DNA of 64,000 nt. Source: Taibaiella helva. GTDB taxonomy: Bacteria; Bacteroidota; Bacteroidia; Chitinophagales; Chitinophagaceae. The notes under the pieces were generated by a model. The model had not been told where the DNA came from, did not search any database, and worked only from the letters and a program-made list of their open reading frames with translations. The translations under genes were made by a program, and so were the position numbers. Location: NCBI RefSeq assembly GCF_003545695.1, contig NZ_QUZZ01000014.1, positions 62,001 through 126,000 on the forward strand, in the 5' to 3' direction. Below, piece by piece: positions 42,683-51,754 of the stretch (its first letter is position 1; every line of letters starts with the position of its first letter).

Positions 42683-43336
42683 GTGAAGATGAAGTCCGTT
42701 AAGATTGCCATATTGGAGAGCCGGCCATTTGTATCTGAGGGTATAGAAAAAGTGCTCGAAGATGCCGGGGCATTCGAGGTATGCCTGAAGACAGAGACCG
42801 CGGAGAGCCTTTTCAGGCAATTGTCATTTATGAAGGAGGGCGAACGGCCGGATATTATTGTGCTGAACCTTCTACAATCCGGAGCAACTGTCTACGACAC
42901 TATTGATACATTACGGGAATGGTACCCGGAAATTAAATTACTGATCTGCGCAGACTTTCAACAGGAGACGGTGGTAGAAAATCTATTAAACAGCGGCATT
43001 TCTGTCCTGATGCCAACCAGCAGCAGGCCCGTAGAAATTGCAGAAGCGCTCAGGACAATAGTGGCCGGTGAATTGTATTGCTCCGCCAATGTATCTAAAG
43101 ATCTTTTGGTCAGGTTCCATGATGATCGTCTAAGGCAGGAGCTAACAGCAAAGGAGATTGAATTTCTTAAATTTTGCTGCCTGGACCTGACTTATAAAGA
43201 GATCGCATCCAGGATGCACATCAGTGTGCGCACCGTTCATCATTACAGGGACAATCTCTTCCTGAAGTTGAACGTAAGGACAAAGACCGGCCTTCTGCTC
43301 TATGCGATGAGTGCCGGCTTTGTTCCTTTAAAGTAA
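42683..43336 (+). CDS. LuxR-type regulator with a pseudo-receiver domain
   Basis: This 217-residue protein has the size and layout of a NarL-type response regulator, but its receiver lacks the phosphorylation residues. The acidic pair is Glu12-Ser13 (AILESRP), the phospho-acceptor position is Asn62 (IIVLNLLQ) and the conserved Lys is absent (SVLMPTSS). The helix-turn-helix is intact (about 150-210: LTAKEIEFLKFCCLDLTYKE, SVRTVHHYRDNLFLKL). It therefore probably works without phosphorylation. A sensor kinase gene lies 1.6 kb downstream but the two are separated by debris. A terminator follows. Its output domain resembles that of the regulator at 12806. Confidence 0.88.
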   Translation: MKMKSVKIAILESRPFVSEGIEKVLEDAGAFEVCLKTETAESLFRQLSFMKEGERPDIIVLNLLQSGATVYDTIDTLREWYPEIKLLICADFQQETVVENLLNSGISVLMPTSSRPVEIAEALRTIVAGELYCSANVSKDLLVRFHDDRLRQELTAKEIEFLKFCCLDLTYKEIASRMHISVRTVHHYRDNLFLKLNVRTKTGLLLYAMSAGFVPLK

Positions 43337-43368
43337 GGTTTCGTTAATACCCCACCCGTCAAAAGACC

Positions 43369-43390
43369 CCCGCCGAAAAGCGGGTTTTTA
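43369..43390 (+). terminator. Rho-independent terminator
   Basis: CCCGC (43369-43373) pairs with GCGGG (43380-43384) around a 6-base loop, followed by TTTTTATTT. It lies 33 bases past the pseudo-receiver regulator. Confidence 0.65.
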
Positions 43391-43600
43391 TTTGCAGTCA
43401 TTGATCCAGCTTTGTAGAAGCAGATGAGAAGCGATTACGGCCTTCAGACTGGCCGTGCTTTTGATCACCTACAAAACGAACCCTCATGTTTGCAACGCTT
43501 ACTGCGACGATTCTGGTGCCAATACGACCACCTCCCTTTGGTCTGCTTTTGACATCATACGCTTCAAACCAATTATTATTTCAAACTCAAATCTTTCATC

Positions 43601-44521
43601 ATGAGACATAAATTCCTACTCATTGCACTTTTTACGAGCATTATGGCTTGTCAACGCCCCGGAACCGGAGTTACGGATACGACAAAAGCCAGGTCCGTCA
43701 CAGCTTGCACATTTGTGACTTTATCCGGGAATATTACCAGCAACACCACACTTAACGCTGCGAATACCTATTTGATCAGTGGCATTGTAGTTGTAAAAAG
43801 CCCGGCCACCCTGACCATCCCAGCAGGGACAGTTTTACAGGGTGTTAAATCAATCAGTGCAACAGCCTGGTTGGTTGTTGAGAAGGGGGCTAAGCTTGTT
43901 GCTACCGGTACCTCGTCAAATCCGGTTGTTTTCACTTCTGATCAGGCCCCAGGCAGCCGCGCAGCCGGGGATTGGGGCGGCATTGCTTTTGCCGGTCAGG
44001 CCACCAACAACAACAGCAATTTGCTGGATATTCCCCTTAGTGGTTCATACACGCTCAGTGGCGGAGGGACAAACGACCTGGATAATTCGGGCAGCCTTCA
44101 ATACGTTCAGCTCCATTTTGCCGGTGCGGGCTTTAGCAATGATCCTTCCAAATCAGCGCTGCTCTTCAATTCCGTTGGTTCGGGCACAACAGTCGATCAC
44201 ATACAGGTTACCAACAGCAAGTATGACGGCATGAGTGTTTTTGGCGGTACAACGAGTGTTAGCAATGTGTACAGCTACAACCAGGGACGTACGGATTTTC
44301 CGGTTTCTTTTGGATATAGGGGTAATATGCAGTTTATGGCAGCTATGCGACCAGACAAGGCGTTTAGCCCCATTGCCGCCGCTTACGGAATGGATATTTC
44401 TAATAACCCAATACCTGTGTTGTGCTGCTGTCGTCAGGCCACAGCTCGAGGGTATCAATTTCGTCAAGCTTATCGGCGTCAACAGTACCCCACGGGAGGC
44501 CTTTGCCTTTGTAACCAATAA
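43601..44521 (+). pseudogene. Truncated beta-helix lipoprotein
   Basis: This frame starts with a lipoprotein signal (MRHKFLLIALFTSIMACQRP, lipid-binding Cys17). A right-handed beta-helix-like protein follows (TLTIPAGTVLQGVKSISATA, DWGGIAFAGQATNNNSN, LQYVQLHFAGAG, NSKYDGMSVFGGTTSVSNVY). Family members with this opening are usually longer. At about 44402, just after YGMDISNN, protein character is lost: the remaining 35 residues (CCCRQATARGYQFRQ) are unlike any beta-helix. The opposite strand becomes coding-like exactly there. The gene therefore seems cut by a rearrangement or insertion joint, with the end lost. Confidence 0.6.
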
Positions 44522-44612
44522 ACTTCTCCTTTTCCGGAATGTGAAGTGATTGTCCCATTAGCCAGCGCGGTGTGCCGGATGGCATTATCTTATCCAAATA
44601 GCTGATCGCCAT
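44400..44612 (-). pseudogene. Unidentified coding-like fragment
   Basis: This 70-residue minus-strand frame starts MAISYLDKIMPSGTPRWLMG and includes KFIGYKGKGLPWGTVDADKL and DEIDTLELWPDD. Composition and periodicity look like a real protein piece, but no family was recognised. Its end coincides with the point where the lipoprotein on the plus strand loses sense, so it belongs to foreign sequence joined there. Confidence 0.3.
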
Positions 44613-44988
44613 TTTTTATTGGAAGATAGGGAATGTATAAGAAATGAACAAGATCCTCCTATTGAGGGAATAACCGGTCTTAATTCTTTCGGTAGATTTT
44701 TAGGCTCACCAAAGCCATTCCTTCCTTCCGCACCTTCCTTCAGTAGGGCATTGCCGATTTCAACGGCCTTTTCACGGAGCTTTTTGGGCTGGTTCTTATA
44801 GGATTGATATCATATTTCTACTATATGATCAGTAAAGAATAAACATACGCCGTGGTCTCCATAATACCTGCGGTGTCAAATTCAATTAAATATTATTTGA
44901 TTATTATTTCTTTTCTTTGCGCCTGGTCATTTATGCTGCTTTTGTATACCATCAGCGAAACTCAAAGAAATTGAATAATATTTTGTCA
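44522..44988. other. Debris zone between lipoprotein remnant and sensor kinase
   Basis: Apart from the two minus-strand coding-like fragments, no intact gene lies here. The final 150 bases are AT-rich and should carry the kinase promoter. Confidence 0.45.
44585..44809 (-). pseudogene. Unidentified coding-like fragment (helical small-protein start)
   Basis: A stop-bounded frame without a start encodes YQSYKNQPKKLREKAVEIGN followed by ALLKEGAEGRNGFGEPKNL. The first 30 residues resemble the opening of small helical Bacteroidota proteins (xQPxKxREKAVEIANxLLxEG). The later part does not. It lies upstream of, and in a different frame from, the fragment at 44400-44612, suggesting a broken or composite gene. 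Confidence 0.25.
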
Positions 44989-46902
44989 ATGAAAGTTTTA
45001 TTGGACTCGCTTCTGTCGGTTAAGAACAATGATGGCGTCTCGATTCACAATAGGTACTCGTTAAAAAAGATACTGATCGTTTTTTTTATATTCTATTTTA
45101 TCTCACCGGTGGTGTATGGTGATAATGTAAAAGATTCTGCCCGAAAAGTAATCTCGGGGATCGATCAGGCCTATACAGGCGGTCGCATAGAAAGAAAAGT
45201 GTATCTCGATTCTGTTTATGCGACAGTGAACTTGCTGCTGTCGGCCAACATTAACTTTACAAACAAAGAAGCTATTGAGCTGTTAAGGCAATACCGAAAA
45301 ACAATATGGGAGGAGGATAATACCTATGAACAGAAGCGCAACTATTACGCTATTTTGAGTTCCCAGGCCCATATGGCCAGCCGTATGGGGGAAAAGTTAT
45401 ACTACACGGAGAAAATTGACAAACTGGAGCGAGCTGCCAACCACAACAGGCCCTCACTTTCGGCTTTATCCTCTCTCGCCGCATATTACGAGGTAGTTAG
45501 TTCGCCGAAAAAAATAATAGCACTTTACGAAAAATCAAAGAGCTATATAGATACCATACCACAGCTGGCCAGAAAAGAGCCCATGACCGGGAAGAATCTG
45601 GGTCAGGCTGTCATTTTTCTTTATTTTTCCGCAGCTGCTTATTACGATCTCGGGGAGATAACCAATGGCGATGCTGCAGCTGCATTAATGCAGCAAATCA
45701 TTCGCATCACAAAAGAAAAATACGGCACAGACAACAATTTAATGAGTGCCCTCGGTCATGTGCAGACCCTTACAGCTATTAAAGGGGCATCTGCAACAAA
45801 AGACGCCAAGAAACAATGGGAGACCATACAACAGCTGGAGGCATTACGGAACAGTGCCACAATGCCCCAGGAACGAAGAAACCTTATTGACATCAATCTT
45901 AATTTCTGGAAACTTAACTATTTTTTAAAGCAGCGCAACCGCGACAGTACCGCCCGTTACCTTGATATTTATGGACGGATTATAGAAAAAGGCGGGAAAC
46001 CTTACCTGCTGTTCGAGTATGAAAACTACAAAGCACAGGCGCTGTATAACCAGGGGCTTTTTAAAGAAAGCGCCGATACGCTGACGAGGGCGATCGCGAT
46101 CCTGGACTCGTCCCGCTCGCTTATTGCACAGGACGTAGACAATATACTGTATGCACAAGCAGAAGCAGAGGAGAAACAATTATTACTGGAAGAAGCCGCC
46201 GTAAAGCAAAAAGCAACCGAACGTAAATTAATGCTGACAGGTTTGGCGCTCGGGCTTTTGTTGTTGCTGGGTATATTTATAATACGATTTGTTCGTCACA
46301 GACAGCAAGGCCGGTTTTTAAAGTTCAAAATGAACCTTGCCCGGAATATACACGATGAAACCAACCCGGCTCTTTTGTATGCCAAAGCCCTGGTGCGCTC
46401 ACAGGGAACCGGCAACAGCAGCGAAAAAGCCGAACTGGAAAAACAGATCGATCATACCATGATGCTTATCCGCAGCCTGTCGCATGATCTCAGGTCAGAC
46501 CGGCAATATACTATTGCCAACCTCATTGAGGATACCGAACAGCTATTGCGAAAGCTAAATCCCGACAACAGTTTTGCTTATGCCATCGGAAAGTCATTGA
46601 ATGAAAAACGCTTTATCAGTCATTACCAATACTCTGAATTGAAAGCAATTTTAAATGAATGCATTACCAATACAATTAAGCATGCCGAATTCAGCAAAAT
46701 TGAAGTGAATTTTGAGCAAAACAATAACCGGCTTACGATCACTTACAAAGACAATGGCAACGGCTGGGATGGCGCTCAAAAAAGCAATGGCATGGGTCTG
46801 AAAAATATTGAAGAAAGGATCAACGGCCTTAATGGAGACTACAGTATACAGAATCAGCACCCGAACGGGTACGTGATACAGTTATCTGTGTTATTAAGAT
46901 AG
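44989..46902 (+). CDS. Sensor histidine kinase with helical-repeat ectodomain
   Basis: This sensor kinase has about 637 residues from the ATG at 44989; a TTG at 44917 would extend it. It has an N-terminal signal/anchor (about 26-44) and a long helical periplasmic region without clear TPR spacing. A second membrane helix (about 415-433) and a kinase core follow. The phospho-acceptor is His455 in LARNIHDETNPAL; the ATPase has NECITNTIKHAEF, YKDNGNGW and GMGLKNIEERI. The core is intact. No response regulator is adjacent; the nearest, at 42683, has a receiver that cannot be phosphorylated. It is therefore an orphan in this window. Confidence 0.9.
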   Translation: MKVLLDSLLSVKNNDGVSIHNRYSLKKILIVFFIFYFISPVVYGDNVKDSARKVISGIDQAYTGGRIERKVYLDSVYATVNLLLSANINFTNKEAIELLRQYRKTIWEEDNTYEQKRNYYAILSSQAHMASRMGEKLYYTEKIDKLERAANHNRPSLSALSSLAAYYEVVSSPKKIIALYEKSKSYIDTIPQLARKEPMTGKNLGQAVIFLYFSAAAYYDLGEITNGDAAAALMQQIIRITKEKYGTDNNLMSALGHVQTLTAIKGASATKDAKKQWETIQQLEALRNSATMPQERRNLIDINLNFWKLNYFLKQRNRDSTARYLDIYGRIIEKGGKPYLLFEYENYKAQALYNQGLFKESADTLTRAIAILDSSRSLIAQDVDNILYAQAEAEEKQLLLEEAAVKQKATERKLMLTGLALGLLLLLGIFIIRFVRHRQQGRFLKFKMNLARNIHDETNPALLYAKALVRSQGTGNSSEKAELEKQIDHTMMLIRSLSHDLRSDRQYTIANLIEDTEQLLRKLNPDNSFAYAIGKSLNEKRFISHYQYSELKAILNECITNTIKHAEFSKIEVNFEQNNNRLTITYKDNGNGWDGAQKSNGMGLKNIEERINGLNGDYSIQNQHPNGYVIQLSVLLR

Positions 46903-47050
46903 TTTGTAAAAACAGTACATTAATAAATAGACAAAGGCTTTGAGCATTTCGTCATCAAACAGCATACATCGAAAAATCGTCGCCTTTTTTATTCATCGAA
47001 TTAAATTCTACAAGTTCGAATGAGGCAATTTACCCGATCACAAAAAAGTA

Positions 47051-47865
47051 ATGAGAAAAGATGATATTTTGAAAAATATTACCAGTCAGGATATTGGGAT
47101 AATAGCTGCCAGTTGTATTCGTTGTTTGATAAGGATAAAATAGTAGCGCACATCACCGCAAGCCTGTTTACTTCAAGTTGGGATAACCAACCCAGAACCG
47201 TGTTGCAGGTAGGGACTGTTATGACGGATGAAGCTTACCGGAACCGCGGACTGAGCCGTTTTCTAATGGAATACATTCTGAAGATTTATAAAGACAAATC
47301 AGATGGGATACTGCTGTTTGCAAATGAAACAGTCTACCAGTTTTATCCTAAATTTGGTTTAGTACCCGTTAACGAATACCAGGCGGTAACACATACCCGG
47401 CCATCAACTGAGAACAAAAAGCATTCTGTACGCAAACTAGACCTTTCAGTACCAGAAGATCTTCATGTATTTCGGCAAGCCGTGCACCATGCGGTACCCA
47501 ACAGCGCATTCCCGATGCAGTGTCAGGCACTGTCTTTCTTTTATTGTGCAGCCAATCCGGAATTTGGATTCAGCGACGCCATGTACTACATAGATGCTCT
47601 AAAAAGCGTGATAGTAATGCAGGAAGTCGAAGAAACACTCTATATACAGGAAATATTTGCTCCGCAGGAAGTAGCAATCAGGGAGGTAATAAACTCCTTT
47701 ACCGGCGAAAAAGAGCAGGAAATCCGGTTAGGATTTACCCCTCTTAACGGAACGTTCGAATACCAGCCGTATCATGAGGAAGACCTTAAGCTGCTTGTAT
47801 CAAAAAAACTGCAACCGTACTTCGAAAAGCAACAACTGATGGTGCCCATTCTGTCGCATACCTGA
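47051..47865 (+). pseudogene. GNAT-family acetyltransferase gene with a one-base deletion
   Basis: The frame from about 47071 to 47865 encodes a GNAT protein of the two-domain Eis-like type (EKYYQSGYWDNSCQLYSLFD, TVLQVGTVMTDEAYRNRGLS, RFLMEYILKIYK, VYQFYPKFGLVP). No ATG lies in this frame upstream. An ATG at 47051 in another frame reads MRKDDI and would join if the TTTT at 47067-47070 had one more T, giving the natural opening MRKDDIFEKYYQSGYW. The gene is thus frameshifted at its start, or is translated from the TTG at 47113 as a shortened protein. The acetyl-CoA motif (YRNRGLS) is intact. Confidence 0.6.
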
Positions 47866-47878
47866 TAAAATACACCCG

Positions 47879-48108
47879 ATGCGAACGTGGCTTAGTGACA
47901 CCGGCAGTAATGAATTTTGGAAATTCCGGCCGTGGGGAAGTCAAGCCAGCGAGGTGCTGCATTCGGTCTATTGTCGGTGTGGAAGTATGAATGTGTGGCA
48001 GCTTAAAAGAGGTGAGGTTCTTACCGATGATGTCTGCCAAAATTGTGGCACAGTCTTGTTTAACGACCTGGCGAATTCGATTTAGAGGTCATAAAGGACC
48101 ATATCTAG
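47879..48108 (+). pseudogene. Partial decayed copy of the zinc-ribbon protein gene
   Basis: This stretch encodes WKFRPWGSQASEVLHSVYCR followed by CGSMNVWQLKRGEVLTDDVC. It is about nine-tenths identical in DNA to 49668-49830 near the end of the intact gene at 49260. Only the C-terminal third is present. A one-base deletion near 48079 brings an early stop; restoring it gives the ending DLEVIKDHI, matching DYEVIREYI of the intact copy, with a stop at 48106-48108. It starts 13 bases after the GNAT gene. Confidence 0.75.
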
Positions 48109-48578
48109 TTGTCGGGCCCAATCATGACTTTTATAGATAACGGTACTAAAGCCGGTAACCTGCAGCGGTTTTAGATTGTTGCTCGGCTATAACGGCCCTG
48201 TCTGGTTGAATTTTAATCAAGGAGCTGCGACCCCTTTACTGACGTACATTACAATCTATTGGATGCCCATATTCAGCTCGTTAAAAAGAGCATCGATCCG
48301 CTTTCCAGGTCCTTGTTACCGGTGGTCATGTTATTGGCATGTCACAAAATGACTTAATGAGGTTTAATGAGGAAAATATGATCCATTACAATGCTTTTGA
48401 GTTATGAGCCTGCGAATCCAGATCGGCAGAATACGTTCTTCCTGTAGGCTTTTTAGAGCTGAAAGTCGGCTTATGAAAAAAGTGGATAAACGCGGAAAGC
48501 CAAAGTCGTTTCGCATAAAGTTGAATGATTCGCGGGCTGTGCTAGGCACAGCAGCATTCTATTTATATTTGCATTATT
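48109..48578. other. Intergenic region, 470 bases
   Basis: No gene was recognised. A TATATTTG box (48564-48571), matching TAnnTTTG, lies directly before the small membrane protein at 48579. If used, it would give an almost leaderless message. Confidence 0.4.
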
Positions 48579-48773
48579 ATGGTGCTGATCATTATTTTAC
48601 TGTACGTTGCGGCCATTATCGGTGCCTGGTACTTAGCAAAGTATTTGGCAAAAGCTACGCTAAAGGACAGGTATAGGCGAGGTCATGCAATAATCCTTTA
48701 TCTTGTCCTTTTGCCCCTGATAACTATAGCCTTGGGTTTCGTTGCGCTCGCAATTGCTCCAGTTGATGTTTAG
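48579..48773 (+). CDS. Small two-helix membrane protein
   Basis: The 64 residues form two hydrophobic helices (about 2-24 and 38-60) joined by a basic linker (KATLKDRYRRGHA), so the loop should face the cytoplasm. No family was recognised. It lies just after a TAnnTTTG box and stands alone. It is opposite in direction to the DUF3606 gene that follows. Small proteins of this form are common as stress-induced membrane peptides or toxins, but nothing in the sequence decides this. Confidence 0.5.
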   Translation: MVLIIILLYVAAIIGAWYLAKYLAKATLKDRYRRGHAIILYLVLLPLITIALGFVALAIAPVDV

Positions 48774-48851
48774 ACACTACACAAAATGTCCACTCTGTTC
48801 GTAAGGCAAATGCCGGTTCGACATTATTTTCTCAGATATGTACCGGTTACA

Positions 48852-49028
48852 TTACTTTTTCAAATAGTCCTTGATTTTAGCCCGGTCATTACCGACAGCC
48901 TTTATTGCCTGCCTTACCTGATCAGCAGATACTCCCAGCTCCTTGGCCAAATAGTTGATTTCGTAATCTTCTTTTCCGGCAACACGGTTGCGGTCACGTG
49001 CGTCTGTTTTATTTTTATCGTCTGACAT
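48852..49028 (-). CDS. DUF3606-domain small protein
   Basis: A 58-residue protein is read from the ATG at 49028: MSDDKNKTDARDRNRVAGKE, DYEINYLAKELGVSADQVRQ, then AIKAVGNDRAKIKDYLKK. This is the DUF3606 pattern (MSDDKxKxxxxDRxRV, a YEVxYxxKxLGVS helix, AVxxVGxxxxxVxxYL). Family members are short, helical and of unknown function. It lies convergent to the small membrane protein gene and divergent from the zinc-ribbon gene. The start is clear from the conserved opening. Confidence 0.8.
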   Translation of the reverse strand: MSDDKNKTDARDRNRVAGKEDYEINYLAKELGVSADQVRQAIKAVGNDRAKIKDYLKK

Positions 49029-49259
49029 AGCTATATTTTTAGGTCCAACAATAGTTTCATTAGAAAAGTTTGCAAAAAACGTGCTGAAGCCGCAGCAAAA
49101 GAAACTTTTTTAAAGGCGCCCAGGATGGTAAGCTGAACACGAGCTATGAAGCTGTGACGATAAATCAAGTGACGTTTAGAGTTTTTGCGACCCGGACTGC
49201 ATCCTTTTAGCTTGGCAGACTTTTTGCGCGCTTCGTTGTATTTTAGAAACAAAAACTGT

Positions 49260-49862
49260 ATGGAAATCAAATTTCTACCATTCCTGATTCCCAAAAATGA
49301 AATAGCACAGCTTTCGGTCGAAGACCTGTCAAATGACGCGTTGCTTGAGCACCTTTTGAGTACCGGGATACTACATGTGGCGGATTGGAAGGGCGAAGAA
49401 AATGAAGGCGAGATAGGAACCTTTGTACAGTTGCGTGCCGCGGCTGTAAAACCTAGAACGCAGGTTGATTTAGGAAGCGCTTATGAAAAAGCACATCGCG
49501 CGAGTAAAAATCCAGGGGACTTCATCCCGGCGCTCCTTAAGGAAACGAATACCGTACTAAAAATGGAAGGCCTGGAAATTGTACTCCTTGACCGAGGCAA
49601 CGATAGCTACTATATTGGTGTGGTTGACCAAAAAAACAGTAAAGCCATTCAAGGCAGCAGTACTGATTCCTGGAAATTCCGGCCCTGGGCAAGTCAAGCC
49701 GGCGAGGTGCTGTATACAGTCTATTGTCGGTGTGGAAGTATGAATGTGTGGCAGCTTAAAAGAGGTGAGGTTCTTGCCGATGATGTCTGCCAAGATTGTG
49801 GCAGAGTCTTGTTTGACGAGCAGGGTAATTCGGATTACGAAGTTATAAGGGAGTATATTTAG
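49260..49862 (+). CDS. Uncharacterised protein with C-terminal zinc ribbon
   Basis: The 200 residues from the ATG at 49260 match no family I recognise. The N-terminal part is acidic and mixed (MEIKFLPFLIPKNEIAQLSV, HLLSTGILHVADWKGEEN). The C-terminal ~55 residues hold a zinc-ribbon-like motif: YCRCG, then a 16-residue spacer, then CQDCG. These are two cysteine pairs suited to one zinc. A decayed copy of the C-terminal third lies 1.3 kb upstream, so the gene was partly duplicated. It is surrounded by broken genes. A nucleic-acid or protein-binding role is possible but unproven. Confidence 0.65.
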   Translation: MEIKFLPFLIPKNEIAQLSVEDLSNDALLEHLLSTGILHVADWKGEENEGEIGTFVQLRAAAVKPRTQVDLGSAYEKAHRASKNPGDFIPALLKETNTVLKMEGLEIVLLDRGNDSYYIGVVDQKNSKAIQGSSTDSWKFRPWASQAGEVLYTVYCRCGSMNVWQLKRGEVLADDVCQDCGRVLFDEQGNSDYEVIREYI

Positions 49863-49916
49863 TCGAATCTTCATCCGGCGATGACCGTGCGACGCCAGCG
49901 GACAATTTTCGCAATG

Positions 49917-50642
49917 CTATTTTATTTTGATCCAGGCAGGAGCGTGGTCGCTGGCGTGTTCCCATCCCCTGACTTCCTTGTCAACTTCAGCCGACTTCAG
50001 ATTTTCTGCTATCATTGGGCTAAGCAGGAAATGGTCCAGCCTGAGACCTGCATTTCGTTGGTAGGCATAGCGCAGGTAGTCCCAAAATGTGTAGATAACA
50101 TCATTTGGGTGGAGGCTTCTAAAGGCGTCGGTCCATCCCTGTTTCAGTAGTTTCTGAAAGGCAGCGCGAATCTCTTTTCGGAATAGAGCATTATCCAGGT
50201 ATTTTTCGGGCTTATAAACGTCGAGCTCCGTTGGCATAACGTTATAGTCACCCGCCAGGACAATCGGCAGCTCCATTGCTATAAGCCTTTTTGCATGCTT
50301 TTCCAGACGGCTGAACCAGTGCCTCTTGTAATCGAACTTTGGCCCCGGGTAAGGGTTGCCATTCGGCAGATAAATGCAGCCAATTACCATTTGGAAGGTG
50401 ATCGCTTCGATATATCTGCTATGAGTATCGTCAGGGTCGCCGGGGAGCCCGCGCATGGTTTCCTGCAGCTCAGACTTTGAAAGTATAGCAACGCCATTCC
50501 AGGCTTTCTGCCCATGCCAAATGGCATTGTACCCCGCTTTCTTAAGCGCAGCTTCCGGGAAGCGGTCATCCGGTGCTTTAAGCTCTTGCAGACATACGAC
50601 ATCAGGCTTTGCTTCCTTCAACCATCTAAGCAGAAGCGGCAA
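49917..50642 (-). pseudogene. xthA: Exonuclease III-family gene lacking its N-terminus
   Basis: The frame encodes an exonuclease III/AP endonuclease: VCLQELKAPD (catalytic Glu), GDYNVMPTELDVYKP (Asp and Asn), RLDHFLLSP and HASDHAPAWIKIK (final Asp-His). It lacks the first beta strand with the catalytic Asn (usual opening MKIATYNVNG). Upstream on the same strand an ATG CAG ATT is followed shortly by a stop, and in another frame by NDHLP, as if about a dozen bases had been lost from the start. The shortened product could only start at a TTG at 50642. Activity is doubtful. Strand and position suggest an old chromosomal or element-borne repair gene. Confidence 0.65.
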
Positions 50643-50947
50643 GTGGTCGTTTAAAAATCATAAATCTGCATTTAGGAGCAGTAGGAGTAAATTATCAACT
50701 TGATTTTTATATGATCTTGGAGTTGACGACCTGTGCCGTCGTTACGGCCGACTTGATTGGAGCGGTGATTAAGTTTATTTATTTGATTTTCAACAATTTA
50801 TAATTTTATTGAAATAATAAGTTTTAAAAATATAAAAATATTTTTCAATTTAAAATAAATATTATAATTTCATAGTGGAGATTAAAACGACTGTGAATTA
50901 TTATTAAAAACATCAAAAAAACCACAAATCTCGCTTCTCATAACCAA
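50643..50947. other. AT-rich intergenic region, 305 bases
   Basis: This is the most AT-rich stretch of the window, especially 50770-50890, with no gene. It precedes the truncated TonB receptor and may be part of the joined foreign DNA or its promoter. Confidence 0.45.
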
Positions 50948-51754
50948 ATGAAATTATTACTTCTTTTATTATTATTTCCTGCTATGATAATCAAAGCCCA
51001 GTCAATAAAAGTTATTGTGTCTAACGAAAAAGGAGGATTACCAAATACAACAATCCGCTTATTTCAAGACTCCTTGTTAAAGAGGGTTGGCATTACTGAT
51101 AGCACTGGAACATATACTTACAGCGGTCTGCAGAAAGGGGATTATTTATTGGAGATATCATCGTCCGGATATGAAAGGAAAACAGCCTTATTCCATTTCT
51201 CTGGTGATACCGTGATTGGCATTCGATTAATGGAAACTACAAAAACATTATCTGAAGTGACCGTGTCATCTAAAAAGCCCCTTTTAGAGCGTAAGATAGA
51301 CAGGTTGGTTTTCAATGTTGCCGGCAATATTAACGTCGTCGGATCTGACTTACTTGATCTGCTTTCTAAAACACCTCAGGTGGATGTCCGTGGAAGTTCT
51401 ATATCAATAATAGGTAGAGGGGGCGTTACGATTATGATCAACGAGAAGGTCATACAAGTACCTCCCGGTGCTCCACTAGTAGCATATTTAAAGGCCATAC
51501 CGGCTGAAACAGTTGAACGTATAGAAGTAATGCCGAATCCTCCCGCTTCTTATAGCGCGGCGGGTGAAGGAGGGATTATTAATATTATACTCAAAAAGAA
51601 TAGAACGCTGGGGTATAGCGGCACTGTTGGCCTTAATCTGTCCAAAGGGGGCGCATATGCCACTTATCCAAGTATCCTCGAATTTTATTTTTCCCACAGT
51701 TCTCTTAACTGTTGCAGGTCATTGCTAAGTTTGCGGGCAATAATCTTCGCGTAG
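50948..51754 (+). pseudogene. N-terminal fragment of a TonB-dependent outer membrane receptor
   Basis: The frame begins with a signal peptide (MKLLLLLLLFPAMIIKAQS) and a carboxypeptidase-regulatory-like domain (about 20-100). A plug domain follows: LLDLLSKTPQVDVRGSSISI, RIEVMPNPPASYSAAGEGGI, INIILKKN. It ends at GLNLSKGGAYATYPS, where the barrel should begin. The last 25 codons (from about 51675) are unrelated and overlap, on the other strand, the tail of an integrase. The receptor has therefore lost its whole beta-barrel through an integration joint. Intact relatives are about 750-800 residues. Confidence 0.75.

Noticed and set aside
42683-46902. Pseudo-receiver regulator and downstream kinase as a cognate two-component pair
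   Set aside because: The receiver has no phospho-acceptor, the genes are 1.6 kb apart with broken genes between, and a terminator separates them.
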